Positions 24,872-33,131 of a stretch of DNA of 64,000 nucleotides are shown here, one piece after another. The stretch spans positions 372,001 through 436,000 of the forward strand of contig NZ_SJPS01000005.1 of assembly GCF_007860015.1 (NCBI RefSeq), read 5' to 3'. Origin of the DNA: Bythopirellula polymerisocia. GTDB taxonomy: Bacteria; Planctomycetota; Planctomycetia; Pirellulales; Lacipirellulaceae. Within the stretch, counting starts at the first letter, position 1, and every line of letters begins with the position of its first letter. The notes beneath the pieces are model-generated. The model was given only the letters and a program-made list of their open reading frames with translations, was not told the origin of the DNA and ran no database searches. Both the position numbers and the translations under genes were made by a program.

Positions 24872-26500
24872 ATGCACAAAGTCATTGTACTCGACGATTT
24901 ATCTCAAGAAGGCCTCGATCTGTTGAAGGCCGCGCCGGGCTTTGAATACGAGGTCCGCACGGGACTCAAGGGCGCGGATCTCCGCGAGGCCCTCGGGCAA
25001 TTCGACGGTGCGATTTGTCGAAGTGGTGTAAAGCTTACTCCTGACGTGCTGGAAGGATTGAAGCGGTTGAAGGCCGTCGTACGGGCTGGTGTGGGGACTG
25101 ACAACATTGATAAGGCGGCTGCCACGCGGGCGGGTGTCGTGGTGATGAACACCCCTGCGGGCAACACGCTCAGTACGGCCGAGCATACGATAACATTGCT
25201 CTTGGCAATGTCGCGCAACGTGGCCCCGGCGTATCAAAGCTTGTGTGAAGGGCGCTGGGATCGCAAGCACTACATGGGATCGCAAGTGGCGGGCAAAACG
25301 CTTGGCATCGTCGGTCTGGGTCGCATCGGCCTAGCCGTCGCCGAACGAGCGCTTGCCTTGGAGATGAAAGTGATCGGGTACGATCCATTTCTCTCGAAAG
25401 AGCGAGCCCAGGAGTTAGGCATCGAACTGGTGGATACCGTGGCGGCGATGCTGCCAGATGTTGACTATCTTACTGTCCATACGCCACTCACCGACGAGAC
25501 CCGCAACCTGATAGATGTTCCACAACTGGAGATCATGAAGACAGGTGTGCGGTTGGTGAACTGTGCTCGGGGTGGCATTTATAACGAGGCGGCGCTCGTG
25601 CAGGGTTTAGAGTCGGGCAAGATCGCCGGGGTCGCTCTCGACGTGTACGTTGAAGAGCCTTGCACGGACAGTCCCTTGTTTGGCATGCCGGGAGTTCTAT
25701 GCACACCGCACTTGGGGGCCAGCACTGAAGAGGCTCAGACACAGGTTGCCGTCGAGGCGGTGGGCTTGCTCACCGACTATCTCGCCAACGGGACGATTCG
25801 CCATGCCGTGAATGTCGCCCCACTAGATGCCAAGACCATCGAATCGCTTCGAGGGTATCTGGATGTCGCCTACCGCCTGGGCATGTTGCTCGCCGGCCTT
25901 AAAGAAGGGGCGGCACGCCAATGTCGACTCGTCTACCGAGGTGAAATAGCCGATCGTGATATCAAGGTGCTCAATGCCACGTTTGCTGCTGGCTTGCTCA
26001 AACATGCGCTTGATCAAGAGGTCAACCTGGTCAATGCCGAATTGATGCTCCGCGAACGGGGGATCGAACTCTCGACAGAGTCGCATAGCGAGATGGGTTC
26101 TTTCCGTTCATCGATGTCGGCCGAGTTACAGACTGACGCCGGAAAGCACAAAGTCGCGGGTACTGTTTTCGGCCAATCGATGCCGAGGCTGGTTGCGCTG
26201 GATGGCTATCGGCTTGAAGCCTACCTTGATGGCTGCTTGCTAGTTTTTACTCACAAGGACGTTCCCGGCATCATCGGTGGCGTGGGAACTGTCTTCGGTC
26301 AGCATGGCGTGAACATCGGCCAGATGGCGGTCGGTCGCGCAGGCGAACAAGCTGGAGGCGATGCGATTGGCATCCTCAACCTCGACGCTCCCCCCTCTCC
26401 CGAGGCACTAGAGGGTGTTCGACAATTGGCCGCCATCGGAAGTGCCAAGGTAATCCACCTCCCCCCTGCAGGCGAATTGCCCTCCTGGTTGCAAGGGTGA
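24872..26500 (+). CDS. serA: D-3-phosphoglycerate dehydrogenase, long form with ACT domain
   Basis: 542 residues. NAD-dependent oxidation of 3-phosphoglycerate, first step of serine synthesis. Order: substrate domain (KVIVLDDLSQEGLDLL), NAD fold with GKTLGIVGLGRIGLAVAERA, catalytic segments VRLVNCARGGIYNEAAL (Arg) and VLCTPHLGASTEEAQ (His), then an intervening domain (about 320-450) and a C-terminal ACT domain (FTHKDVPGIIGGVGTVFGQ, NIGQMAVGRAG) that in relatives gives serine feedback. The start has no Shine-Dalgarno sequence: a 7-base tandem repeat fills that position. Confidence 0.97.
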   Translation: MHKVIVLDDLSQEGLDLLKAAPGFEYEVRTGLKGADLREALGQFDGAICRSGVKLTPDVLEGLKRLKAVVRAGVGTDNIDKAAATRAGVVVMNTPAGNTLSTAEHTITLLLAMSRNVAPAYQSLCEGRWDRKHYMGSQVAGKTLGIVGLGRIGLAVAERALALEMKVIGYDPFLSKERAQELGIELVDTVAAMLPDVDYLTVHTPLTDETRNLIDVPQLEIMKTGVRLVNCARGGIYNEAALVQGLESGKIAGVALDVYVEEPCTDSPLFGMPGVLCTPHLGASTEEAQTQVAVEAVGLLTDYLANGTIRHAVNVAPLDAKTIESLRGYLDVAYRLGMLLAGLKEGAARQCRLVYRGEIADRDIKVLNATFAAGLLKHALDQEVNLVNAELMLRERGIELSTESHSEMGSFRSSMSAELQTDAGKHKVAGTVFGQSMPRLVALDGYRLEAYLDGCLLVFTHKDVPGIIGGVGTVFGQHGVNIGQMAVGRAGEQAGGDAIGILNLDAPPSPEALEGVRQLAAIGSAKVIHLPPAGELPSWLQG

Positions 26501-26673
26501 GAAGAATTGCGATTTGGGTACTAATGGCTCGAAGACGTTCGGGAAATGGTATCCATACTGCAAGATATTGACCTCTCGGAGTCTGCATCTAAACGGTAGA
26601 CTCCGCACGACCCGACGCATTTCCTCCCAATCGTTGTGCAGAATCCCATAGTTGCTCTCCCCAAACCAAATTT

Positions 26674-26985
26674 ATGACCCATATTCTTACGGGCCATGAT
26701 CTTGCCGGAGTTCGCAGCCCTCCCGCCGTATCCCTCTCCAATCAGGTTTTTGCAAGCAGGCAAGCCATGGCAACCTTATGTCCTCTCTTTGAGCAAGTTC
26801 AGGGCGCCCTCTCGGGCAATCCCTATTTCGCAGCCAAGCAATTCCGCGTCGAAACCAACGACGGCACGGTCCGTCTGGAAGGCACGGTCGGTTCCTTCTA
26901 CCAGAAACAGATGGCCCAAGAAGTGGTCCGTCGCCTGGATGGTGTGCAAGGGATAGAGAATCAACTGCAAGTTAGTTGGTCGTAG
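26674..26985 (+). CDS. BON-domain protein
   Basis: 103 residues; the conserved part starts near a second in-frame ATG at 26767 (MATLCPLFEQVQGALSGNPY), which may be the true start and would give 72 residues. The pattern VQGALSGNPYFAAKQFRVET, DGTVRLEGTVGSFYQKQMAQ, VVRRLDGVQGIENQL is a single BON domain. BON domains bind membranes or lipids and often sit in periplasmic stress proteins. No signal peptide is seen. It stands alone downstream of serA. Confidence 0.72.
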   Translation: MTHILTGHDLAGVRSPPAVSLSNQVFASRQAMATLCPLFEQVQGALSGNPYFAAKQFRVETNDGTVRLEGTVGSFYQKQMAQEVVRRLDGVQGIENQLQVSWS

Positions 26986-27057
26986 CAGAACTGTTAGGGA
27001 TTGCTATTAGCTGTTAGCCAGACGGATGAGTCGGCTTTCTTGCCGAAAGAGTATTCC

Positions 27058-27290
27058 TCATCAAGCTCCAGCAATACCTCATTGTTTAACTCCGCCAGAT
27101 GCCCCTCAGAATGTAGAGAGATATAGCGCCCGGTGAGCATCTATTCTGCTCTGGTGTCGAGAAGGCGCTTCGCATGTGGGTCGGTTTGGTCTAGCTCGGG
27201 TTCCGTGTCCTCCAGAACATCATTGCCATGTCCTTGTGGCAGATCACTTTTCCGCCGCGGTACTCCACCTCTGCGGCCACCCGATTTCGT
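27058..27290 (-). pseudogene. Decayed 3' end of a DUF1080 (3-keto-disaccharide hydrolase) gene
   Basis: The minus strand encodes, in pieces, RVAAEVEYRGGKVICHK, then after a frameshift VLEDTEPELDQTDPHAKRLL, DTRAE, a stop codon, and MLTGRYISLHSEGHLAELNN. These align in order with WVTAEVEVDGSKLIRHK, VLEYSQPQLDDTDTVAKKLL, AGAEKLLTGGTISLQSEGHP of the intact gene at 32022-32879. At least one frameshift and one in-frame stop make it non-functional. Nothing upstream of about 27290 aligns, so the 5' two thirds are gone. It lies 5 kb from the intact copy, with the FGase/QEGLA/ATP-grasp operon between them. Confidence 0.82.
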
Positions 27291-27451
27291 GGGTAACACA
27301 TCCCAAAGCACTCCGGTAAGTTTCTCCTCGACCTTGCCCTAAGGTGGTGTTTTCAAGAGCTTATTCTAAATCGGCGAGAGATTACTCTACCCTTGGCGTG
27401 CCAAATGCTGTTTAGTAGATGGTACCTGTCAGGAATTATCAGGAGCAATAT

Positions 27452-28234
27452 ATGACCGAGCAAATCTGGCGATTAGATAGAGGCATTGGCCCCCTTGTGG
27501 CGACGGCTGTTCATGACGGACATACAGTGCGGAACGAATTGGCCGGGTATCTGGCGCTGACCGATGCTGAGCGGCTCCGAGAGGAAGATCCGTTCACTGG
27601 CAACTGGACCCAAGTGGCCGCAACACGCGTCGTTGGTATACGGTCCAGATTCGAAGTCGATTTGAATCGGCCGCGCGATAAGGCGGTTTATCAAACTCCT
27701 GAAGATGCCTGGGGATTACTTGTTTGGAAAGGCCGCGTGCCCGGTGAGTTGTTCCAAGTCTCTTTGGCAGAATACGATGCTTTTTATGATGCCATGCACG
27801 AATTGTTCAGCGACCTTGTTCGGCAGCACGGCCACTTTGTTGTGTTTGATTTGCACACCTATAATCATCGCCGCCAAGGTCCTAATGGCCCTGAGGCTGA
27901 CTCCAAAGGCAATCCCCAGGTCAACATTGGCACAGGAAGTTTAAACCGCGAAAAATGGGGGCCAGTGATTGATGCTTTTATCGACGCGCTTCGGGCGTTC
28001 GACTTTCCAGGGGGCAAACTCGATGTGCGCGAGAACGTAAAATTTCAAGGAGGCAATTGGCCTCGGTGGATACACGAGAAGTATCCTGAGAGTGGCGTCG
28101 CCATTGCCATTGAATTCAAGAAGTTTTTCATGGACGAGTGGACAGGCGAGCCGGAGCAAGAATTCCTGGAAGCGATTGAAGATGCATTGCGTTCTACGGT
28201 GCCGGCTGTACTAGACGCTTTAAAAAGGATTTAG
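27452..28234 (+). CDS. N-formylglutamate amidohydrolase family protein
   Basis: 260 residues from ATG at 27452 with AGGAG 6 bases upstream. Landmarks of the family: TAVHDGHTVRNELAGY (first metal His), FVVFDLHTYNHRRQG (His near the active site), VNIGTGSLNREKWG, and a late GVAIAIEFKKFFMDEWTG with Glu. Classical members cleave N-formylglutamate in histidine degradation, but no hut gene is nearby. Here it heads an operon with a QEGLA-motif metalloprotein and ATP-grasp proteins, and probably acts on a related acyl-amino acid or peptide made by them. Spacing to the next gene is 5 bases. Confidence 0.88.
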   Translation: MTEQIWRLDRGIGPLVATAVHDGHTVRNELAGYLALTDAERLREEDPFTGNWTQVAATRVVGIRSRFEVDLNRPRDKAVYQTPEDAWGLLVWKGRVPGELFQVSLAEYDAFYDAMHELFSDLVRQHGHFVVFDLHTYNHRRQGPNGPEADSKGNPQVNIGTGSLNREKWGPVIDAFIDALRAFDFPGGKLDVRENVKFQGGNWPRWIHEKYPESGVAIAIEFKKFFMDEWTGEPEQEFLEAIEDALRSTVPAVLDALKRI

Positions 28235-28239
28235 CGAAG

Positions 28240-30201
28240 GTGACGAAGGCAACGGAAAAAACCAGTAAACGAAAAACTGGCGAGCGGCTGAAGCATGAAA
28301 TCTCGTCGTCGCTCGTTGATGGGATTTGTGAGCGGCTAGCTCGCAACCTGCGCGTGCGGCGTACACTACCAAGCAAGGGGCGGTTGCATATTGACCGACA
28401 ATTACCGTTCTTGTGCATTTACCGCCGTCCGGCTGACTCCACAGATGCAGGAACTGAAAAACTGGTTAAAGGGGAGGCGGCCTACTTGGTAGCCCCGGGC
28501 GTGAAGTCGTTTCATGACAGCCTCGCAAATCTGGTAGGAGGCGTTGTCAAAACTCTTTCCGCCGAGTTTGGCGCCTTTCTGATCGTCGAAATTTGGGCTG
28601 CTCCCGATGGCGGCAGAGCAAATGACCCTGCGATCCACACTGTGTTGCCGACATTCTCGATTCATGCACCTCCAACAGGACTAACGCGTACCGTTGAAGC
28701 ACTACAGAAACGACTAGCTAGGGTCAAAGTGCTCAAACAGGGTGTCAATGTCAAAGTGGTACGTGATGGACAGACTCACCCGCCGGATCTGAACCCACTG
28801 ATTACCGAAACTGTAGCCAAGGAACTGAATAGCTCATTTCTAGGTATCTCCATTCCGCCAGTGTATCGCAGGCCGAACTCGACAGAGGAGTTTCCTTTAC
28901 TAGCGCGTTCCCTGCGGAACAATTTAAGTCTAGCCCTGAGGCAAGCCTATTTCGAGTTTGTGCGCGCACGAACCACGCATCGGCCACCCCATTTCCACTC
29001 ACTGGGACGTAAGGCAGTCGTTAAAGCTGTTTGGGATGTTGACGAGAAATTGGCAGCGGTGAGCAATCAATTCGACTATCTCTTGCAACTGACTCCAGTG
29101 AACACAAACGGGGCCTGGAAACAGTTTCAAGCTGGGGGATTCGATCGCGTGCCAGAGTTTCATTACAGGCCAGTGCCGATTGATCCCACAGTGCTCAAAC
29201 GTGAGCTATACAAGGTTCCAATCGAGCGCACTGAAGATCCGGCATTGCAGCGACTCTTTCAAGAGAAACAGGAAGAGTTGGAACTGAAAATCTCGATGCT
29301 GCGTGACCGCGACACGCCCCGATTCTTGTACGAGAGCTTGCAACTGTTCGGCGGCGTAAAGGATGATCTTCTGCAGTTAGCTAAAGATCTACTTAATCAA
29401 CTAACTGCCAAAAGCAGCGAGGACCAGGGGATCTCTCTCTCGGCAGAGGCCTTCGCAGGGCTTGCCGAAAAAGAATTCGACTTGTATCGACATGTGTGCC
29501 CTGATTTCAAAGCAAAGACCCATGTGGCTAGTGACGTCAATGGGCTGATCGTATCGCGAGGCAAGCTACTCATCAATTCTGAACTTAGTTTGCCACCTTC
29601 GCGGGTCAAGGCACTCTTGGCCCACGAAGTCGGCACCCATTTGTTGACCTATTACAACGGTCGCCAACAACCATTTCGACTTCTATACTCTGGTCTGGCA
29701 GGCTATGAAGAGTTGCAAGAAGGGCTTGCGGTCTTGTCCGAATACCTGGTTGATGGATTGAGCCACAATCGGATGAGGCAGCTTGCTGCCCGCGTCGTGG
29801 CTGTACGGCAGCTGACCGACGGGGCATCCTTTGTGGAAACCTTTCGCTCGCTCGAGCGTGACTACGGATTTAGCCAGCGCCCCGCATACAATATCACCAT
29901 GCGAGTTTATCGGGGCGGCGGTTTGACCAAAGACGCGGTTTACCTGCGTGGACTGAGGGCGATTCTGAAGTACGTTCAAAAAGGGGGTGACTTACATGTG
30001 CTGATGGTCGGTAAAATTGCGGTTGAGCATATCCCTATCATCAAGGAACTCCAGTACCGCAAGGTGCTCAGACCGGCACCGATCCTCCCTCGTTATTTGG
30101 AGGACGTCGCAGCAATAGAGCGACTGGAACGTCTGCGTGGCTCAGTAGGCTCAGTCCTGGACCTGGTGAGCCAACTCACCACCGAGAATGGAAACTCTTG
30201 A
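28240..30201 (+). CDS. QEGLA-motif (DUF1704) putative metallopeptidase
   Basis: 653 residues, GTG start at 28240 with AAGGA about 10 bases upstream. The C-terminal third holds a gluzincin-like site: LLAHEVGTHLLTYYNG with HEVGTH at 462-467, and the name-giving QEGLA at 493-497 (YEELQEGLAVLSEYLVDGLS), about 25 residues later, fitting a third Glu ligand. Databases call the family 'flavohemoglobin expression-modulating QEGLA motif protein'; related eukaryotic proteins remove C-terminal tyrosine from tubulin. The N-terminal about 250 residues contain LPTFSIHAPPTGL and similar. It overlaps the following gene (TGATG), so translation is coupled. Substrate unknown. Confidence 0.88.
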   Translation: MTKATEKTSKRKTGERLKHEISSSLVDGICERLARNLRVRRTLPSKGRLHIDRQLPFLCIYRRPADSTDAGTEKLVKGEAAYLVAPGVKSFHDSLANLVGGVVKTLSAEFGAFLIVEIWAAPDGGRANDPAIHTVLPTFSIHAPPTGLTRTVEALQKRLARVKVLKQGVNVKVVRDGQTHPPDLNPLITETVAKELNSSFLGISIPPVYRRPNSTEEFPLLARSLRNNLSLALRQAYFEFVRARTTHRPPHFHSLGRKAVVKAVWDVDEKLAAVSNQFDYLLQLTPVNTNGAWKQFQAGGFDRVPEFHYRPVPIDPTVLKRELYKVPIERTEDPALQRLFQEKQEELELKISMLRDRDTPRFLYESLQLFGGVKDDLLQLAKDLLNQLTAKSSEDQGISLSAEAFAGLAEKEFDLYRHVCPDFKAKTHVASDVNGLIVSRGKLLINSELSLPPSRVKALLAHEVGTHLLTYYNGRQQPFRLLYSGLAGYEELQEGLAVLSEYLVDGLSHNRMRQLAARVVAVRQLTDGASFVETFRSLERDYGFSQRPAYNITMRVYRGGGLTKDAVYLRGLRAILKYVQKGGDLHVLMVGKIAVEHIPIIKELQYRKVLRPAPILPRYLEDVAAIERLERLRGSVGSVLDLVSQLTTENGNS

Positions 30202-30704
30202 TGAAAATAGGACTCGTGGTCAATGTCATGGACAGTGATGGATCGGGTGCCACCACGTACCGGCTCGCGGCAGAAGCAATCAACGCGGGCCACGAAGTGT
30301 GGGTCATGAGTACCGGGAGCTTGTCCTACAACCCCGACGACACAATTCGCGCATTCGCACGCACCGTTCCGCCGGGGAATTATACGTCGGAAAAGTTTCT
30401 TGAAGTTTTCAAAAGCAATCAGTCCGTGAACAAGTGGATAACGGTTGACGAACTTGACGTGCTCCTGCTGCGCAATAACCCCTCGGTACAAAAAGCTTGG
30501 GCTCAGTTGGCCGGTATCCATTTTGGCCGCCTGGCCATGCGGCATGGTCTGATCGTTTTAAATGATCTCAACGGCTTAGGTAGTGTGCAAAAGTTTGAGA
30601 AAGTCAACTTCTCACACGCCGTTCTGGAATCGCTCGAGCGAAAATCGGAATACATGCAGTATAATCGTAGAAATTTTAGTAACGTGGAACTAGCTACACT
30701 GTAA
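30201..30704 (+). CDS. Truncated ATP-grasp paralogue lacking the ATP-grasp core
   Basis: 167 residues, ATG at 30201 overlapping the QEGLA stop (TGATG). Residues 1-123 match the N-terminal pre-ATP-grasp domain of the full-size protein at 30788-31831 (MKIGLVVNVMDSDGSGATTY against MKIGFIVNDVMTEEPGFTTT; ITVDELDVLLLRN against ITVDDLDVLMLRN). After NDLNGL the chain jumps to GSVQKFEKVNFSHAV, matching GSVQKLTKINFNKYV near the C-terminus of the paralogue. Exactly 176 codons are missing (31178-31705 in paralogue coordinates), which contain the whole nucleotide- and metal-binding region. The frame is open to ATL at the end. It may be a regulatory or substrate-binding partner, or a recent loss. Confidence 0.82.
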   Translation: MKIGLVVNVMDSDGSGATTYRLAAEAINAGHEVWVMSTGSLSYNPDDTIRAFARTVPPGNYTSEKFLEVFKSNQSVNKWITVDELDVLLLRNNPSVQKAWAQLAGIHFGRLAMRHGLIVLNDLNGLGSVQKFEKVNFSHAVLESLERKSEYMQYNRRNFSNVELATL

Positions 30705-30787
30705 TTGCTGTTCAATGAAAAGATCTGATGCGCAGGAATCAATTGCCTGGCGTTTTCAAGTCGAGTACTCAACCGAAAGAGATATCG

Positions 30788-31831
30788 ATGAAGATAGGAT
30801 TTATTGTTAACGACGTAATGACCGAGGAACCTGGATTTACGACCACGCGACTCGCACACGAAGCCCACAAGCAAGGTCATGAGGCATATATTTTTGGCGT
30901 GGGAGATATTGCGTACGATCCCGACGAGTACATTCGAGCCCGCGCGAGGACAGTACCAGCGAAGAAATACGCTTCCCATGAAAACTTTCTCAAAGATATT
31001 CAAAGTGCGAAAGGAGTCAAGCAGCGTATTACGGTTGACGATCTCGACGTATTGATGCTCAGGAATGTTCCCTCAGACGATTATCTGAAGCGTCCCTGGG
31101 CCTCGGTGACGGCGTCGGAGTTTGGCAGAGTGGCCATGCGGCGAGGGGTGATCGTGGTAAATGATCCTAATGGTCTGTCTAAAGCGTCGAGTAAGATGTA
31201 CTTCCAGTTATTTCCCGAGGAAGTGCGACCGCGCACTTTAATTACACGAGACCGCGACGAAATAAAGGCGTTTGCTAAGGAGGAAGGACGCTGTGTGATG
31301 AAACCGCTCCAAGGGTCCGGCGGTGCGAGCGTTTTTCTTGTCAGGGAAAGTGACATACCCAATCTTAATCAGATGATTGACGCAGTGAGCCGTGACGGGT
31401 TCGTCATCTGCCAAGAGTATTTGCCCGCTGCGGAACATGGCGACATGCGCCTATTCATGATGAACGGACGGCCCTTGCAAGTGAAGGGTAAATACGCGGC
31501 CTTTCGGCGTCTGCGAGGTGGCGACGACATGCGAAGCAATATTCACGCCGGCGGCAAGTTGGCTGTCGCCGAAGTTACGGAAAAAGATTTGAAGATTGCT
31601 GAGATAGTCAGGCCGAAACTTGTCCAAGATGGAATGTTCTTAGTCGGACTAGACATCGTGGGCGACAAGCTGATGGAGATCAACGTGTTCAGTCCTGGTG
31701 GGCTGGGCAGCGTGCAGAAACTCACCAAGATCAACTTCAACAAATACGTGATCGGCGCACTGGATCGCAAGGTGAAATACATGAATTTCTATGGTCGCAC
31801 CTTTGATAACGTGGATATGTGCACGCTTTGA
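30788..31831 (+). CDS. Glutathione-synthetase-like ATP-grasp ligase
   Basis: 347 residues from ATG at 30788 (AAAGAGA upstream); an ATG 60 bases earlier adds nothing conserved. N-terminal substrate domain (1-130), then ATP-grasp: GRCVMKPLQGSGGASVFLVR (ATP-binding Lys and Gly loop), VICQEYLPAAEHGDMRLFMM, AAFRRLRGGDDMRSNIHAGG, and the Mg ligands in VGDKLMEINVFSPGGLGS. This is the RimK/glutathione synthetase class, joining a carboxylate to an amine by an acyl-phosphate. It closes an operon with an N-formylglutamate amidohydrolase, a QEGLA metalloprotein and its own core-less paralogue. A novel amino-acid amide or peptide modification is the likely task. Confidence 0.9.
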   Translation: MKIGFIVNDVMTEEPGFTTTRLAHEAHKQGHEAYIFGVGDIAYDPDEYIRARARTVPAKKYASHENFLKDIQSAKGVKQRITVDDLDVLMLRNVPSDDYLKRPWASVTASEFGRVAMRRGVIVVNDPNGLSKASSKMYFQLFPEEVRPRTLITRDRDEIKAFAKEEGRCVMKPLQGSGGASVFLVRESDIPNLNQMIDAVSRDGFVICQEYLPAAEHGDMRLFMMNGRPLQVKGKYAAFRRLRGGDDMRSNIHAGGKLAVAEVTEKDLKIAEIVRPKLVQDGMFLVGLDIVGDKLMEINVFSPGGLGSVQKLTKINFNKYVIGALDRKVKYMNFYGRTFDNVDMCTL

Positions 31832-32021
31832 CTCGAAAAAAGAACTGTTCTTGTGTAAACGTTATCAAAGCTACCTCTGCAACATGTTGGTTCCCTTGAC
31901 GGAGAGAAGTGCGTTATTCAAGCTTCTGCCCATCGATGTACGACTCAAAAATGCTTGGAAGGGAGGTCAGAAGACTGGAAGCAAAGTCCGACAGAATCCA
32001 TACTACTACATCTCGTAACGG

Positions 32022-32879
32022 CTACCGCTGCTGCTCAAGATTCAGAAGTTCCACATTTCGAAACTCCACCGGGTGTCCCTCGGATTGCAAGGAGATCGTT
32101 CCCCCGGTGAGAAGCTTTTCTGCTCCAGCGGCGAGGAGCTTTTTTGCGACGGTGTCAGTGTCGTCGAGTTGGGGTTGGCTGTATTCCAGCACAACCTCAC
32201 CGTTGATCTTGTGGCGGATGAGTTTACTGCCATCGACTTCTACTTCGGCAGTGACCCATTGATCGCCGTGGTAGGTGGGGCTAGTGCTGTTGACGCAATG
32301 CTGGGTGAGAAGTTTGCCGTTCTTCACCACGTGAGTGCCAGGGGTGCAAAGGTTCCCTGTGTGGCGGGTGTGCGTGCCGTCGCCGCCCAAAAGTTGTACT
32401 TCGATGGAGACGGGGAAGTCTTGATCGAGCGTCATTGACTCTGGCTTCTGGCCATGGATCATGATGCCGCTGTTGCGGAGCGCCCAGGCGGGGGCGTTAG
32501 GCGTTTGCTCGCCGACGATCCGGTACTCCAGTTTCAAAACGTAATTGGAAAACGGCTGATTGTAAAAAAGGTGGCCAAATCGATCTTTGAAGTCGCCGAC
32601 GTAGTTGTCGTAGGAAACTTTAAGTACGCCGTCTTCGACGCGAAAAGTGTCGGCAAAGTTTTCACCTGCGGGGTAGCCTTTTATTTTGGGTGTCCAACCG
32701 GTAAGGTCTTCACCATTGAAGAGTTTGATCCAGCCGTCACCAGATCGTGGTTGCTCAATTGCTTGGGCGAAAGTATTCAGCGCGGGCAGAATAAGCATTA
32801 GGGCAGCAAACAAATTTCGTGCCCTCGCCACAATCAAAGATCTTGAACAGGAGGTAGCGGAGCATGAGTTGTGAGCCAC
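32022..32879 (-). CDS. DUF1080 / 3-keto-disaccharide hydrolase domain protein
   Basis: 285 residues. N-terminal export signal with Arg residues and LFAALMLILPALNTFAQA. The domain begins GWIKLFNGEDLTGWTPK and shows the concanavalin-like pattern: FGHLFYNQPFSNYVLKLEYR, RNSGIMIHGQKPESM, SIEVQLLGGDG, GDQWVTAEVEVDGSKLIRH, ISLQSEGHPVEFRNVEL. Relatives cleave 3-keto-glycosides or act as exported sugar-binding modules; planctomycetes have many. A broken copy of its last third lies at 27058-27290. It converges with the ATP-grasp gene. Confidence 0.92.
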   Translation of the reverse strand: MAHNSCSATSCSRSLIVARARNLFAALMLILPALNTFAQAIEQPRSGDGWIKLFNGEDLTGWTPKIKGYPAGENFADTFRVEDGVLKVSYDNYVGDFKDRFGHLFYNQPFSNYVLKLEYRIVGEQTPNAPAWALRNSGIMIHGQKPESMTLDQDFPVSIEVQLLGGDGTHTRHTGNLCTPGTHVVKNGKLLTQHCVNSTSPTYHGDQWVTAEVEVDGSKLIRHKINGEVVLEYSQPQLDDTDTVAKKLLAAGAEKLLTGGTISLQSEGHPVEFRNVELLNLEQQR

Positions 32880-33131
32880 GAATAGGTACTCCCGGTGGTT
32901 ATTATGATTCGCTGATGAGTTTATTGGATATTATTCGAACCGCAACTGAGTTCGTGGTTTTTCTTGGCGCCACGCTCCGCTCCGCCTCGCGGAACTCGGC
33001 AGGCGCGTCGCGGCTAACGTGCTGCTTATGGCCATTTTGATGCGAAATCATGGGCGGTGCTGCTACTGGATTCGTGGATGAGATCCCCGAAATGCTTCCA
33101 TTGGTGCCACTCTTGTTTGGACTTCGGAAGT
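32880..33131. other. Non-coding flank left of the insertion sequence
   Basis: Between the DUF1080 gene start and the IS end. A minus-strand frame reads KQEWHQWKHFGDLIHESSSS, which is protein-like and could be the remnant of a gene cut by the IS, but it stops soon and no matching piece is recognised on the other side (35145 onward). Confidence 0.3.

Noticed and set aside
26990..27020. Recurring phrase GCTATTAGCTGTTAGCCAG, similar at 43240-43270
   Set aside because: Low-complexity TTAG-rich words in two intergenic regions; too short and too simple to call a repeat family from two copies.
27133..27342. Plus-strand 69-codon frame upstream of the FGase gene
   Set aside because: It is the antisense of the DUF1080 remnant.
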